DNA of 64,000 bases. Origin: Segatella copri (GTDB lineage Bacteria > Bacteroidota > Bacteroidia > Bacteroidales > Bacteroidaceae). This document shows positions 22,811-32,847 of the stretch, one piece after another. Numbering within the stretch: the stretch's first letter is position 1; the number at the start of each line of letters is the position of its first letter. The stretch is taken from positions 1,038,501-1,102,500 of the forward strand of contig NZ_CATKVU010000006.1 in assembly GCF_949820605.1 (NCBI RefSeq). Direction: 5' to 3'. Below the pieces are notes generated by a model. The model had not been told where the DNA came from. It saw only the letters and a list, made by a program, of their open reading frames with translations, and made no database searches. The position numbers were made by a program, and so were the translations under genes.

Positions 22811-23073
22811 TTTTACATGCTCTTTTTGGTTAATGAGGTCGTCGATTTTGTCTCAGACTGTCTCACATATTCTCAGTATTTCTCACGAGGTGCCAAACAT
22901 GAGAAATGGTCGAAGGATTGAAACTGTCTCATTTTGTCTCAGAAGGTACCAAAACATAGATTTTTTCCTTTCCATTTTCTCACAGAATTGAGGGCCACGA
23001 ATGAAATTTGAGCCAAAAATACACCAAAATATTGGTTTCAGCAAATTACAAATGGAATGTGTTAAAACGAAAA
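22811..23073. other. Non-coding stretch with many TCTCA repeats
   Basis: No supported gene. TCTCA or TCTCAC recurs about eight times between 22850 and 22985, partly as GTCTCA. It could be a mobile-element end or a binding array. Confidence 0.45.
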
Positions 23074-23095
23074 AAGCCACCTAAGTAGGTGGCTT
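23074..23095 (-). terminator. Terminator of the udp-mnmE operon
   Basis: Perfect 9-bp stem AAGCCACCT/AGGTGGCTT with a 4-nt loop. On the minus strand it is followed by a T-run. Located 44 bases after the mnmE stop. Confidence 0.85.
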
Positions 23096-23138
23096 GCAAT
23101 CAGTTATAAAAATGTTCGTTTTAGAGCTGTCCAGGGGG

Positions 23139-24554
23139 TTACTTTCCGATGCAAAAGTGCTTGAAGATATTGTTTAGCGTTTCCTGGCTACTGATCTGTC
23201 CGCCAGTGATTTCACCCAATTCTTCCAATACCATTTTCAGGTCTTCGGCGATGATGTCGCCGCTCATGCCCATTTCCATCGACTCCAATACTCGGGAGAG
23301 GGAATTGTGGGCACGGAGAAGGGCCTCGTAATGGCGGGCACTCGTTATGATGACGTCGTTCTCGGTAATCTCAGGAATATCAGCGGCTTTTACTAATGCC
23401 TGCTCCAGGGATGAAACGTTCTCGCCTGTGCGGGCACTGATGAAGAGTGGGGATTCTCCTTCGCTGGCTTCTGATTCACTGGAATCTGAGCCGCAGGAAT
23501 GGGTGAACTTATCGAACGCAAGTTTGTCATTCTCAAGTTTATCCATCTTATTAAATACCACCAGCAGCTTCTTGCCCTGGTTCTTCTGCTTCATCTCCCC
23601 GATTTCTGAGGCTGACGGCTGCTCATCCAATAGCCAGATTACTATCTTCGCCTCTTCCATCTTCTGGAAAGTGCGCTCTATTCCGATGTTCTCTACCACA
23701 TCATCCGTCTTGCGGATTCCGGCTGTGTCAATAAAGCGGAAGGTGATTCCGTCGATGAGGGTGGTGTCTTCGATGACATCTCGGGTGGTTCCGTGAATGT
23801 CGCTCACGATTGCCTTCTCCTCGTGGAGCAGACGGTTGAGCAGGGTGCTCTTGCCCACATTCGTCTTGCCTACGATGGCTACGGCTACTCCCTGCTTTAG
23901 GGCATTGCCGGTTTCGAAGGAGTGGGCGAGGGTGGTAATCTTGTGATTGATTTCTTCGGCTAGTGCCTGGAGTTCGCTGCGGTCGGCAAACTCCAGTTCT
24001 TCGTGGTCGCTGAAGTCGAGCTCCAACTCCAGAAGCGAAGTCATCTTTAATAATTTTTCGCGAAGGAGGGAGAGTTCGTTGCTGAAATGACCCTTCAGTT
24101 GGCTGAGCGCCATCTTGTGGGTTGCCTTGTTGGTAGAGGCGATGAGATCAGCTACGGCTTCTGCCTGGGAGAGGTCCATCTTGCCGTTGAGATAGGCACG
24201 ACGGGTGTATTCGCCCGGTTCTGCCTGGCGACATCCTACCTCTGTAAAGCGATGGAGAACCTGCTGAAGAATGTATCGGCTGCCATGACAGGAAATCTCG
24301 GTGGAGTTCTCGCCTGTATAACTGTGGGGTGCACGGAACACGCTCACCAGTACATCATCGATGGTGTTGCCATCCTTATCCTTGATTTCGCCATAATGCA
24401 GAGTGTAGGGCTTGGCTTCTTCCAGGGATTTGCCGTTGGCTGACTGGAAGATTTTGTCGGTGATGGTAATGGCGTTAGAGCCACTGAGTCGGATAATTCC
24501 GATAGCACCGCCGGCTGGGGTTGCCAGGGCGCAGATACATTCTTCTTGATTCAT
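23139..24554 (-). CDS. mnmE: tRNA modification GTPase MnmE
   Basis: A 471-residue GTPase which, with MnmG, installs the carboxymethylaminomethyl group on U34 of certain tRNAs. The N-terminal folate-binding domain starts CALATPAGGAIGIIRLSG. The inserted G domain has P-loop GKTNVGKST near residue 232, DTAGIRKTDD, and NKMDK. The C-terminus ends with the functional CIGK. A Ser/Glu-rich insertion (CGSDSSESEASEGES) in the G domain is longer than usual. Located 10 bases downstream of the nucleoside phosphorylase gene, in the same operon. Confidence 0.95.
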   Translation of the reverse strand: MNQEECICALATPAGGAIGIIRLSGSNAITITDKIFQSANGKSLEEAKPYTLHYGEIKDKDGNTIDDVLVSVFRAPHSYTGENSTEISCHGSRYILQQVLHRFTEVGCRQAEPGEYTRRAYLNGKMDLSQAEAVADLIASTNKATHKMALSQLKGHFSNELSLLREKLLKMTSLLELELDFSDHEELEFADRSELQALAEEINHKITTLAHSFETGNALKQGVAVAIVGKTNVGKSTLLNRLLHEEKAIVSDIHGTTRDVIEDTTLIDGITFRFIDTAGIRKTDDVVENIGIERTFQKMEEAKIVIWLLDEQPSASEIGEMKQKNQGKKLLVVFNKMDKLENDKLAFDKFTHSCGSDSSESEASEGESPLFISARTGENVSSLEQALVKAADIPEITENDVIITSARHYEALLRAHNSLSRVLESMEMGMSGDIIAEDLKMVLEELGEITGGQISSQETLNNIFKHFCIGK

Positions 24555-24564
24555 TTTTTATTGT

Positions 24565-25437
24565 TTAAATTCTATCTAATACAACCTTGATGAGATTGTC
24601 GATGGTGCTCTTGTAGCCTGTGTTGGCGCTGAGGGCACGGCGGTTGGCGATGACCATGCAGCAGGTTAATGCCTTATGACCGAGGAGAAGGGAAAGACCG
24701 GCAAGGGCTGAACTTTCCATCTCGAAGTTGTTGACGCGCAGACCGTTATACTCGAATGCTTCAATCTTCTGATTAAGTTCCGGGTCGGCAAGAGGGGCGC
24801 GGAGTTCGCGGCCCTGAGGACCGTAGAAACCGCCACAGGCTATAGTGATTCCGCGCACCATATCATCGCCGGCAATCTTCTCCAGCAGTTCTGGGTCGTT
24901 GTCTACGCAGTATGGATTGCCAATCTGGTCGTTCCATTTTACCTGGCGCTTGAATTCTGCCTCTGTTTCGAGGTCGCAGATTTCGTTGCGGCGAGCATAG
25001 AAGTTGATGAGTCCGTCGAAACCGATGCTCTTCTGCGAGGCTACGAAGGTTCCGGCTGGGCAGTTGAGCTGCAGGCCGCCGCAGGTTCCGATGCGCACGA
25101 GGGTGAGCGTGGTGTGCTCAGGTTTCTCGGTGCGGGTTTTGAAATCGATGTTCTTCAGCGCATCGAGCTCGTTGACTACGATATCGATGTTATCGCATCC
25201 TATTCCGGTGCTCTGCACGGTGATTCGCTTGCCTTTATATGTGCCGGTGATAGCGTGGAATTCCCGACTTGAAACTTCGCATTCCTTCTCATCGAAATGG
25301 GAGGCTACGAGGGCTACGCGACCTGGATCGCCAACGAGGATTACTTTATCAGCCACTTGTTCCGGGCGAAGATGAAGGTGGAAGCAGCTTCCGTCTTCAT
25401 TGATAATCAATTCTGATTCTGCAAAATATTTGCTCAT
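24565..25437 (-). CDS. Nucleoside phosphorylase, uridine phosphorylase-like
   Basis: A 290-residue PNP/UDP family enzyme that splits nucleosides with phosphate in pyrimidine or purine salvage. Visible: VILVGDPGRVALVA (phosphate site), SSREFHAITGTYKGKRI, VRIGTCGGLQ, and NNFEMESSALAG with the ribose-binding Met-Glu. These are closest to uridine phosphorylase (udp), but substrate specificity cannot be read with certainty. First gene of the operon with mnmE. Confidence 0.88.
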   Translation of the reverse strand: MSKYFAESELIINEDGSCFHLHLRPEQVADKVILVGDPGRVALVASHFDEKECEVSSREFHAITGTYKGKRITVQSTGIGCDNIDIVVNELDALKNIDFKTRTEKPEHTTLTLVRIGTCGGLQLNCPAGTFVASQKSIGFDGLINFYARRNEICDLETEAEFKRQVKWNDQIGNPYCVDNDPELLEKIAGDDMVRGITIACGGFYGPQGRELRAPLADPELNQKIEAFEYNGLRVNNFEMESSALAGLSLLLGHKALTCCMVIANRRALSANTGYKSTIDNLIKVVLDRI

Positions 25438-25505
25438 GGTTCTTTTGATTTTAAGTTATACATTATTTATATTAGGGCTTTGCGACCCTCTGAGTTTAAG
25501 ATTAG

Positions 25506-25513
25506 CAAAGATA
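25506..25513 (-). promoter_or_regulatory. -7 box of the nucleoside phosphorylase-mnmE operon
   Basis: Minus-strand TATCTTTG, about 69 bases upstream of the ATG at 25437. Confidence 0.55.
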
Positions 25514-25568
25514 CGAATAAAAAATGAAATGCGATATTTTTTTAATGATTTTAAACAGTAAAAAACAC

Positions 25569-25602
25569 GAAGGGCAAATCCCGAAAATGGAACTTGCCCT
25601 TC
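25569..25602 (-). terminator. rho gene terminator
   Basis: Arms GAAGGGCAA (25569-25577) and TTGCCCTTC (25594-25602). On the minus strand it is followed by GTGTTTTTT. The gene for the termination factor itself thus ends with a factor-independent signal. Confidence 0.8.
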
Positions 25603-25697
25603 TCTTTCAAATCTCTCTTCTTTTATATCTAGTAAAGACTGCCGATGAACGGAGCCTTTTGCCGGATATTCAGATATGGTTAAACCCGGATGAGGGG

Positions 25698-27917
25698 TTA
25701 TGAATTCATAGAGAGCAGGAACTCGTCGTTGTTGCGAGTATGCTGCATATTCTTGTGGATGGTGCTCATCGCCTCGATAGAATTCATGTCGGACAGATAC
25801 TTGCGCAGAATCCACATGCGGTCGAGCGTTGTCTTGTCCTGCAGCAGATCGTCGCGACGGGTAGACGAAGAAATGAGGTTGACAGCAGGGAAGATACGCT
25901 TGTTGCTGAGTGAGCGGTCGAGCTGCAACTCCATGTTACCTGTTCCCTTGAACTCCTCGAAGATGACTTCATCCATCTTACTACCTGTATCGATGAGGGC
26001 AGTAGCGATGATGGTGAGCGAACCGCCGCCTTCGATGTTACGCGCAGCACCGAAGAAACGCTTAGGCTTCTGGAGGGCGTTTGCATCTACACCACCGGTG
26101 AGCACCTTACCAGATGCAGGAGCTGTGGTGTTGTAGGCACGGGCGAGACGGGTGATGGAATCGAGGAAGATGACAACATCGTGTCCGCATTCTACCATTC
26201 TCTTAGCCTTCTCGAGCACGATTCCGGCAATCTTGACATGGCGCTCTGCTGGCTCGTCGAAGGTAGAGGCGATAACCTCTGCATTCACGGTGCGTGCCAT
26301 GTCGGTAACCTCCTCAGGACGCTCGTCGATGAGCAGCATCATGAGGTAAGCCTCAGGATGGTTGGCTGCGATGGCGTTGGCAATATCCTTCATGAGGATG
26401 GTCTTACCGGTCTTAGGCTGAGCCACGATGAGCGCACGCTGACCCTTACCGATTGGCGAGAAGAGGTCTACGATGCGGGTGCTGAGATTGGTGGTGCGGC
26501 GGTCGCCACAGAGATTGAACTTCTCATCAGGGAAGAGTGGGGTGAGGTGCTCGAAAGGAACACGGTCACGAACCTCTGACGGGTCACGGCCATTGATCTT
26601 GATGATGCTGGTGAGCGGGAAGTATTTCTCGCCTTCGTGAGGCGGACGCACCTTGCACTCGATGACATCGCCAGTCTTCAGACCGAACTTCTTGACGAAG
26701 CTGGATGCTACATAAACATCGTCCGGTGAAGAAAGGTAATTGTAATCGCTGCTGCGCAGGAATCCGTAGCCCTCTGAAATCACTTCGAGCACACCGTTGG
26801 ATTTCACGAGATTGCTGAAATCGTAGGCTGGTGCTTCCTGCTTGTTCTTGGCTGCAGGGGCAGCAGCAGGTGTGTGCTGGTGAGAAGTCTGCGGAGTGGT
26901 AGGACGGTCGAAGATGTCGACAGTAGGAATGGCAGCCTGGTCTTCGATAGGAATGTCGACTACCGGGATGAAATCGGTTCCATCGCCCGGATCACCCTTC
27001 CAGGTTCCGTCTGCATCGAGTTCTACCTTCATACCTTCAGTATAGTGGATAGGAGCTGACTCCGGTTTCTTATCGGTTGCAGTTTTTTCAGTAGCTTCTT
27101 CCTTTGCCTCCTCAGCTGGAGCCGGAGCTGCTGCCGGAGCTGGAGCTGCTGCTGCGTTCTGTGCATTCATCTTAGCCTGGAGCATCGCCTGCAAATCGCC
27201 GCTGATGTTAGCGCTCTCAGCGTTTCCGGCAGAGAACTGCTCTTCAGGAACGGCAGTTTGCTCAGGTGCTGCCTGCTCAGGAGCAGTCTGCTGGTTATCG
27301 GCTGTTGCCTCTTCCGGCTGTTCTGCCTCAGTAGCAGCCTGCTGGTTAGCCGTCTCCTGTGCATCTTTCGCCATCTGCGCTTCTATCTCGGCTTTTACCG
27401 CCTGATGCTTTCTGATGGCAGCTGCTCTGGCTTCTGCAATGGCTTCGAGTTCAGCCTTGCTTCTTCTGCCGCGGTGTTTCGGGAAGTTGGCAAGTACCTG
27501 AGCCTCGATGTCTTCGCCTGATTGGTTTAGAGTCTGCTTCTGGGCAGCTGATTGTAAACTCTGCTCTGCCGGACTGAACTGGATTTCTTCCTCAACCGCT
27601 GGGGCTGGTGCAGTTTCGTTCATAGCCTGAGGAGCAGTCTCGCCGCCGTTAGGACCCAATACCTGGTTCTTCTGCACGTCGAAATTCTCTCCTTCATTAC
27701 CGTGTACGGAATAAACACGGTCTTCTTTCTTGGTTGCAATGCGGGTGCGCTTGCGCTTAGGGGCTGCTTCAGGAGCTGGCTGTTCTGCCTGGGCGTCGAG
27801 AATGGCGTAGACGATAGTTCCCTTGTTATCGCTCTTTTTTACCTTGGCTCCAAGTTCCTTGGCAATGTCCTTCAACTGAACGACACTCTTTGCTTGTAAT
27901 TCTTCTTTGCTATACAT
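25698..27917 (-). CDS. rho: Transcription termination factor Rho with long disordered insertion
   Basis: A 739-residue hexameric RNA helicase. The N-terminal Rho_N helical domain (1-45) is followed by about 300 residues of Ala/Glu/Gln/Pro-rich low-complexity sequence. The cold-shock RNA-binding domain then begins ([15 protein letters not shown]), and the ATPase has Walker A QPKTGKT, Walker [11 protein letters not shown], the Q-loop GGVDANAL and the SSTRRDDLL arginine finger region. E. coli Rho is 419 residues, so the excess is all insertion. In Bacteroides thetaiotaomicron a similar disordered region drives condensate formation; the same here is inference. Confidence 0.95.
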   Translation of the reverse strand: MYSKEELQAKSVVQLKDIAKELGAKVKKSDNKGTIVYAILDAQAEQPAPEAAPKRKRTRIATKKEDRVYSVHGNEGENFDVQKNQVLGPNGGETAPQAMNETAPAPAVEEEIQFSPAEQSLQSAAQKQTLNQSGEDIEAQVLANFPKHRGRRSKAELEAIAEARAAAIRKHQAVKAEIEAQMAKDAQETANQQAATEAEQPEEATADNQQTAPEQAAPEQTAVPEEQFSAGNAESANISGDLQAMLQAKMNAQNAAAAPAPAAAPAPAEEAKEEATEKTATDKKPESAPIHYTEGMKVELDADGTWKGDPGDGTDFIPVVDIPIEDQAAIPTVDIFDRPTTPQTSHQHTPAAAPAAKNKQEAPAYDFSNLVKSNGVLEVISEGYGFLRSSDYNYLSSPDDVYVASSFVKKFGLKTGDVIECKVRPPHEGEKYFPLTSIIKINGRDPSEVRDRVPFEHLTPLFPDEKFNLCGDRRTTNLSTRIVDLFSPIGKGQRALIVAQPKTGKTILMKDIANAIAANHPEAYLMMLLIDERPEEVTDMARTVNAEVIASTFDEPAERHVKIAGIVLEKAKRMVECGHDVVIFLDSITRLARAYNTTAPASGKVLTGGVDANALQKPKRFFGAARNIEGGGSLTIIATALIDTGSKMDEVIFEEFKGTGNMELQLDRSLSNKRIFPAVNLISSSTRRDDLLQDKTTLDRMWILRKYLSDMNSIEAMSTIHKNMQHTRNNDEFLLSMNS

Positions 27918-28003
27918 ATATTATATATTGTATATTAATGATTTTCTTTCTGAAATGTCGCGTTTCTGAATGGAAACACGGTATTGATTGATAAATTCGT
28001 GTG

Positions 28004-28052
28004 CAAAGATAATTAAAAAATTTGTTTCTGCCAAATATTTTGCCTATCTTTG
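28004..28052. promoter_or_regulatory. Interleaved divergent promoters of rho and the ABC-F gene
   Basis: rho (minus): TTTG at 28032-28035 and TATCTTTG at 28004-28011, spacing 20. ABC-F (plus): TTTG at 28021-28024 and TATCTTTG at 28045-28052, spacing 20. The -33 elements lie inside each other's promoters, so polymerase binding should be mutually exclusive. Confidence 0.75.
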
Positions 28053-28068
28053 CACAAAAAAAATAAAA

Positions 28069-29892
28069 ATGGCTAGTCAAATACCCTATTTAGACGTTCA
28101 AAACCTCACCAAACGCTTTGGTGCACAGGTTCTTTTTGATAATATTTCCTTCTCTATCGCTGAAGGACAGAAAGTGGGACTCGTTGCGAGAAACGGCACG
28201 GGAAAGTCTACGCTCATGTCGGTGCTGATGGATAAAGAGGGACACGAGAGCGGAGACATCATCTACCGACGCGACTTGAAGGTGGGCTATCTGGAGCAGT
28301 CGCCGCAGTTTGATCCGGAGGAAAGTGTGCTGCAGGCGTGCTTCAATCATGAGGATGATCCGGAGAAGGTGCTGAAGGCGAAACAGATTCTCACACAGCT
28401 GCACATTACCAACCTGGAACAGCCGATGGGACAGCTCAGCGGCGGACAGCAGAAGCGAGTGGCGCTGGCGAATGTGCTGATTACGGAACCCGACTTCCTG
28501 ATGCTGGATGAGCCGACCAACCATCTGGACCTGGAGATGATAGAGTGGCTGGAAGGTTATCTGAACCGCGGCAACAAGACCATCTTCATGGTTACGCACG
28601 ACCGATTCTTCCTGGACAAGGTGTGCAATACGATTCTGGAACTCGACGACCGCACTATCTACACCTACCGCGGCAATTATGCTTATTATCTGGAGAAGAG
28701 GCAGGAGAGAATGGACAATCTGAGAGCCGAAATTCAGCACTCGAAGAATCTCTACCGAAGGGAACTCGACTGGATGCGCCGCCAGCCTCAGGCTCGCGGA
28801 CACAAGGCGAAATACCGCGAGGATGCTTTCTACGAGCTGGAGAAGGTGGCGAAGCAGCGCATCGAAGACCGGCAGGTAAGGCTGAAGGCTTCCACCGTTT
28901 ATATAGGTTCGAAGATTTTTGAATGCCAGTATGTGAGCAAGGCTTTCGACGACAGGGGACAAAAGAAGGTGATTCTCGACAACTTCTACTACAACTTTGC
29001 CCGCTTCGAGAAGATGGGTATTGTGGGTAATAACGGAACGGGAAAATCGACCTTCATCAAGATGCTGCTGGGCGAGGTTCAGCCCGACAGCGGCAAGTTT
29101 GACATCGGTGAGACGGTTCGCTTCGGCTATTTCTCGCAGGAGGGACTGAAATTTCGTGAAGACCAGAAGGTGATTGACGTGATTACGGAGATTGCTGATT
29201 ACATAGATCTGGGCGGCGGCAAGCACATGACGGCTTCGCAGTTTCTGCAGTTCTTCCTCTTTACGCCCGAGGAGCAGCACAACTACGTTTACAAGCTGAG
29301 CGGCGGCGAGAAACGCAAGCTTTACCTCTGCACGGTACTGATGAGGAATCCGAACTTCCTGGTGCTGGACGAGCCGACCAACGACCTCGACATCCAGACG
29401 CTGCAGGTGTTGGAAGAATATCTTCAGGATTTTGCGGGTTGCGTCATCGTGGTGAGCCACGACCGCTATTTCATGGACAAGGTAGTAGACCATCTGCTGG
29501 TTTTCAAGGGCGAAGGCGAAATACAGGATTTCCCAGGCAACTATACGCAGTACAGGGAATGGATCCGGATGCAGGCGAAGGACGAGGCGGAACAGGCGAA
29601 ACCGGCAAAGAGCGGAAATGCAACGGCAGAAAGCGACGGAGCTGGCACGGCCAAGCGCGATGCCAATTTTGAGAACAAGCGCAAGATGAGCTACAAGGAG
29701 AAGCGCGAATATGAGCAGCTGACCCAGGAAATTGATGCGCTGACCGAGGAACAGAAGAAGCTGGAAGAGGAACTCTGCAGCGGAAATTTATCGGTTGAGG
29801 AACTGACGGAGAAAAGCAAGCGCCTGCCTGAAATCAAGGATGAACTTGATGAGAAGGAAATGAGATGGCTGGAACTGGCTGAAATGCTCTAG
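28069..29892 (+). CDS. ABC-F family ATPase (Uup/YdiF-like)
   Basis: 607 residues from ATG 28069, which lies 17 bases after the -7 box; the longer frame from 27988 would start upstream of the promoter. Two ABC domains have P-loops ARNGTGKST and GNNGTGKST, signatures LSGGQQKRVALA and LSGGEKRKLYL, and Walker B LDEPTNHLDL and LDEPTNDLDI. An arm/linker lies between, and a C-terminal charged coiled coil (KEKREYEQLTQEIDALTEE) follows. There is no membrane domain, so it is a ribosome-associated translation factor. First gene of a six-gene plus-strand run. Confidence 0.9.
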   Translation: MASQIPYLDVQNLTKRFGAQVLFDNISFSIAEGQKVGLVARNGTGKSTLMSVLMDKEGHESGDIIYRRDLKVGYLEQSPQFDPEESVLQACFNHEDDPEKVLKAKQILTQLHITNLEQPMGQLSGGQQKRVALANVLITEPDFLMLDEPTNHLDLEMIEWLEGYLNRGNKTIFMVTHDRFFLDKVCNTILELDDRTIYTYRGNYAYYLEKRQERMDNLRAEIQHSKNLYRRELDWMRRQPQARGHKAKYREDAFYELEKVAKQRIEDRQVRLKASTVYIGSKIFECQYVSKAFDDRGQKKVILDNFYYNFARFEKMGIVGNNGTGKSTFIKMLLGEVQPDSGKFDIGETVRFGYFSQEGLKFREDQKVIDVITEIADYIDLGGGKHMTASQFLQFFLFTPEEQHNYVYKLSGGEKRKLYLCTVLMRNPNFLVLDEPTNDLDIQTLQVLEEYLQDFAGCVIVVSHDRYFMDKVVDHLLVFKGEGEIQDFPGNYTQYREWIRMQAKDEAEQAKPAKSGNATAESDGAGTAKRDANFENKRKMSYKEKREYEQLTQEIDALTEEQKKLEEELCSGNLSVEELTEKSKRLPEIKDELDEKEMRWLELAEML

Positions 29893-29981
29893 ACTTTGAA
29901 CTTTGAGTGTTGAACATTGAACTTTATGATTAGTGATGTGCGGCCGTTAATAATAAACATTTATAAAAGAAAATAGAAAGA

Positions 29982-30587
29982 ATGGAAATTAAGAAATCAG
30001 AATTTACAATATCGGCTCCACGAGTGAGCATGTGTCCGAAAGATACGAAGGCTGAATATGCTTTCATCGGCAGAAGTAATGTGGGAAAATCGAGCCTCAT
30101 CAATATGCTCTGCAACCACAAGGGTTTGGCTAAAACTTCGGCCACACCGGGTAAGACGCTGCTTATCAACCACTTCATCATCAACAACGAATGGTATCTG
30201 GTTGACCTTCCTGGCTATGGTTTTGCCAAGCGTTCGAAAACCGTACAGAAGCAGCTGGAACAAATGATAAGCAGTTATATTCTGCAGCGCCAGCAGTTGG
30301 CTAATGTTTTTGTGCTCATCGACGTGCGCCACGACCAGCAGAAGATAGACCGCGAGTTTGTAGACTGGCTGGGCGAGAGCGGCGTTCCTTTCTGCATCGT
30401 CTTTACCAAGGCCGACAAGTTGGGTCCGGTCAAGGCTCGTATGAATGCGGAGAAATGGATGCATGCGCTGGAAGACCGCTGGGAAGCACTTCCACCTTAT
30501 TTCATTACCAGTAGTGAAAAGAAGATGGGACGCGACGAGGTGCTCGACTATATTGACGAAATCAACAAATCGCTCGCCGGAGAATAA
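29982..30587 (+). CDS. engB: Ribosome biogenesis GTPase EngB/YsxC
   Basis: A 201-residue GTPase required for large-subunit assembly. G1 GRSNVGKSS at 30-38, G3 DLPGYG at 75-80, G4 TKAD at 142-145, G5 region TSSEKKMG. Length is standard. It follows the ABC-F gene by 89 bases, and both act on ribosomes. Confidence 0.95.
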   Translation: MEIKKSEFTISAPRVSMCPKDTKAEYAFIGRSNVGKSSLINMLCNHKGLAKTSATPGKTLLINHFIINNEWYLVDLPGYGFAKRSKTVQKQLEQMISSYILQRQQLANVFVLIDVRHDQQKIDREFVDWLGESGVPFCIVFTKADKLGPVKARMNAEKWMHALEDRWEALPPYFITSSEKKMGRDEVLDYIDEINKSLAGE

Positions 30588-30616
30588 TCTTTCGGGAGAG
30601 AATAAACCAACAGAGA

Positions 30617-31600
30617 ATGAAACAGATTAATTGGGGATTTATCGGCTGCGGAGAAGTAACCGAAAAGAAAAGCGGACCGGCTTTCAACGAAGTGGAGGGT
30701 TCGCAGGTGGTGGCTGTGATGAGCCGAAGCGAGAACAAGGCACGCAGCTATGCTGAGCGCCATCATGTGCGCAAATGGTACACGGATGCATCGGAATTGA
30801 TAGAAGACCCCGATGTGAATGCTGTTTACATCGCCACGCCACCTTCTTCTCACGCCACCTTCGCCATCATGGCGATGCATGCGGGCAAACCCTGCTATAT
30901 AGAGAAACCGCTGGCAGCGAGCTACAACGACTGCATCCGCATCAACCGCATCAGCGAGCAAACGGGTGTTCCCTGCTTCGTAGCTTACTATCGCCGTTAT
31001 CTTCCTTACTTCCAGAAGGTAAAGGAGATTATCGAGAGCGGAACCATCGGTAACGTGGTGAATGTTCAGGTGCGCTTCTCGGTTCCTCCGCGCGATCTCG
31101 ACTTTCAGAGCGGCAAGGAAATGCCTTGGCGACTGCAGCCGGATATTGCGGGCGGCGGCTATTTCTACGACCTGGCTCCTCATCAGATAGATTTGCTCCA
31201 GAATCTGTTTGGTGTGATTACCCGTGCGCACGGCTATCCTGCCAACAGAGCGCATCTTTATCAGGCTGAAGATACGCTCTCAGCGTGCTTCTTCTTTGAG
31301 AGCGGAATTCCGGGCAGCGGAAGCTGGTGCTTCGTGGGACATGAGAGTGCGAAGGAAGACTGCATCGAGGTGATTGGCGAGAAAGGTTCGCTCTCATTCT
31401 CGGTGTTCACTTACCAGCCGATAGAAGTGATTACGAGCGAAGGAAAGAACTTGATTACGGTTCCGAATCCGCCTTATGTGCAGCTGCCGCTCATCAAGAG
31501 TGTGATTCAGCATCTGCAGGGAATAGGAAAATGCGACTGCACCAGCGTTTCGGCTACGGCTGTCAACTGGGTGCTGGACCGAGTATTGTGGAAGAACTGA
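30617..31600 (+). CDS. Gfo/Idh/MocA family oxidoreductase
   Basis: A 327-residue NAD(P)-dependent dehydrogenase. N-terminal Rossmann GFIGCGEVTEK, cofactor-contacting DPDVNAVYIATPPSSH, and the family marker EKPLA, with Lys expected to be catalytic. The C-terminal domain has RRYLPYFQKVKEII and GGYFYDLAPHQIDLL. Substrate (a sugar or sugar derivative) cannot be told. Located 29 bases after engB. Confidence 0.9.
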   Translation: MKQINWGFIGCGEVTEKKSGPAFNEVEGSQVVAVMSRSENKARSYAERHHVRKWYTDASELIEDPDVNAVYIATPPSSHATFAIMAMHAGKPCYIEKPLAASYNDCIRINRISEQTGVPCFVAYYRRYLPYFQKVKEIIESGTIGNVVNVQVRFSVPPRDLDFQSGKEMPWRLQPDIAGGGYFYDLAPHQIDLLQNLFGVITRAHGYPANRAHLYQAEDTLSACFFFESGIPGSGSWCFVGHESAKEDCIEVIGEKGSLSFSVFTYQPIEVITSEGKNLITVPNPPYVQLPLIKSVIQHLQGIGKCDCTSVSATAVNWVLDRVLWKN

Positions 31601-31638
31601 TTTTTTACAAAATCATCATCAGGATTAAAACGTAAGTT

Positions 31639-32829
31639 ATGAAGAGATGTTTCTGTATAGTAGGATTTATCTGTTCCCTTGCCTGCACTTCGGCAAGGGC
31701 GGGGGAGCCCGTGGATTCTACCATGCTGGGAACGCTCTTCAACAAGACGATGTTCATGTCCAATTCCCAGGACAGCCTCGTGAAAGAGCGCCATCGCAAA
31801 ACCTTCTTCCATCAGGTGGGAGATGTGTTCACCCGGTTCTTCAGAGAATTCAATAGTACGGATTCGGCTTATATCGAAGACCAGCATTACAATTATACGG
31901 TGATGCTGCAGAACACCAATACCTACGAGGAATATACGCTCAGAAACAGCGAAGGACAGAGCATTTCCTTCTCGCCTGATCCTTCTTACCGCCTGGGGCC
32001 TTATCTGGGCTGGCGATGGGTGTTTCTGGGTTATACGTTCGACCTGAAGCACATTAATTTCAGGAATAACCACACTAATAAAAAGGAGTTTGACCTGAGC
32101 CTCTACAGCAGTCTGCTGGGAATAGACCTGTTCTGGCGACAGACGGGAAATGATTATCATGTTCAGCGGATGAATCTAGGTGAACACATCGATTGTGCCC
32201 CTATCCGCAAGGCTCCTTTCGACGGTTTCAAATCGAGCATCAAGGGATTCAATCTTTATTACATCTTCAACCATCGCCGCTTCTCTTATCCTGCCGCCTA
32301 TTCGCAGAGTACGGTGCAGCGGAGAAGTGCCGGTTCCATGCTTTTGGGAATCGGTTACACGGAGCATGAACTGGAGGTGGACTGGGATAAACTGACCAAT
32401 CTTGTAGATGAACGGCTGAACAAAAATCTGACAAACGGGGGAACTCCGGAAGCCAAAATAGACAGTTCGCTGATGTTCAGCAAGGTGAAATACAGCGATG
32501 TGAACGTAACCTGCGGCTATGCTTACAACTGGGTTTTCGCCAAGAACTGGCTCTTCAACGCTTCGCTCTCGGTAGGTGTGGCTTACAACAGCTCGAAATC
32601 GGATAATGAAAGGGAACATCTGGACATTACCAACTTCAGTTTCAAGAATGTGAACCTGGATGGAATAGGCCGCTTCGGTATTGTGTGGAACAACACGCAT
32701 TGGTACGCGGGCGCCAGCACCATCATCCATTCCTACAACTATAAGAAAAAACAGTTTTCTACCAACAATTCGTTTGGCTCACTCAATATTTATGTGGGTG
32801 TGAACTTCGGCAGGAAACGTCATCATTAA
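31639..32829 (+). CDS. DUF4421 family exported protein
   Basis: A 396-residue protein. Signal peptide with a Cys-containing end (IVGFICSLACTSARAG), then a beta-rich sequence typical of outer-membrane or periplasmic barrels (SYRLGPYLGWRWVFLGYTFD; LFNASLSVGVAYN; a final NIYVGVNFGRK). It matches DUF4421, restricted to Bacteroidota and without known function. Between the oxidoreductase and the DUF1460 gene, so probably an envelope component of the same operon. Confidence 0.7.
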   Translation: MKRCFCIVGFICSLACTSARAGEPVDSTMLGTLFNKTMFMSNSQDSLVKERHRKTFFHQVGDVFTRFFREFNSTDSAYIEDQHYNYTVMLQNTNTYEEYTLRNSEGQSISFSPDPSYRLGPYLGWRWVFLGYTFDLKHINFRNNHTNKKEFDLSLYSSLLGIDLFWRQTGNDYHVQRMNLGEHIDCAPIRKAPFDGFKSSIKGFNLYYIFNHRRFSYPAAYSQSTVQRRSAGSMLLGIGYTEHELEVDWDKLTNLVDERLNKNLTNGGTPEAKIDSSLMFSKVKYSDVNVTCGYAYNWVFAKNWLFNASLSVGVAYNSSKSDNEREHLDITNFSFKNVNLDGIGRFGIVWNNTHWYAGASTIIHSYNYKKKQFSTNNSFGSLNIYVGVNFGRKRHH

Positions 32830-32847
32830 CATATAAAAAGAGAAGAG

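Noticed and set aside
23139..23170. Search for a duplicated mnmE end as an attachment site
   Set aside because: Only an 11-base match near 2602 (part of the tRNA promoter palindrome) was found, which is expected by chance for promoter-like sequence.
28090..29493. 467-residue antisense frame within the ABC-F gene
   Set aside because: A composition shadow of the ABC-F coding frame; no start signals and no domain pattern.
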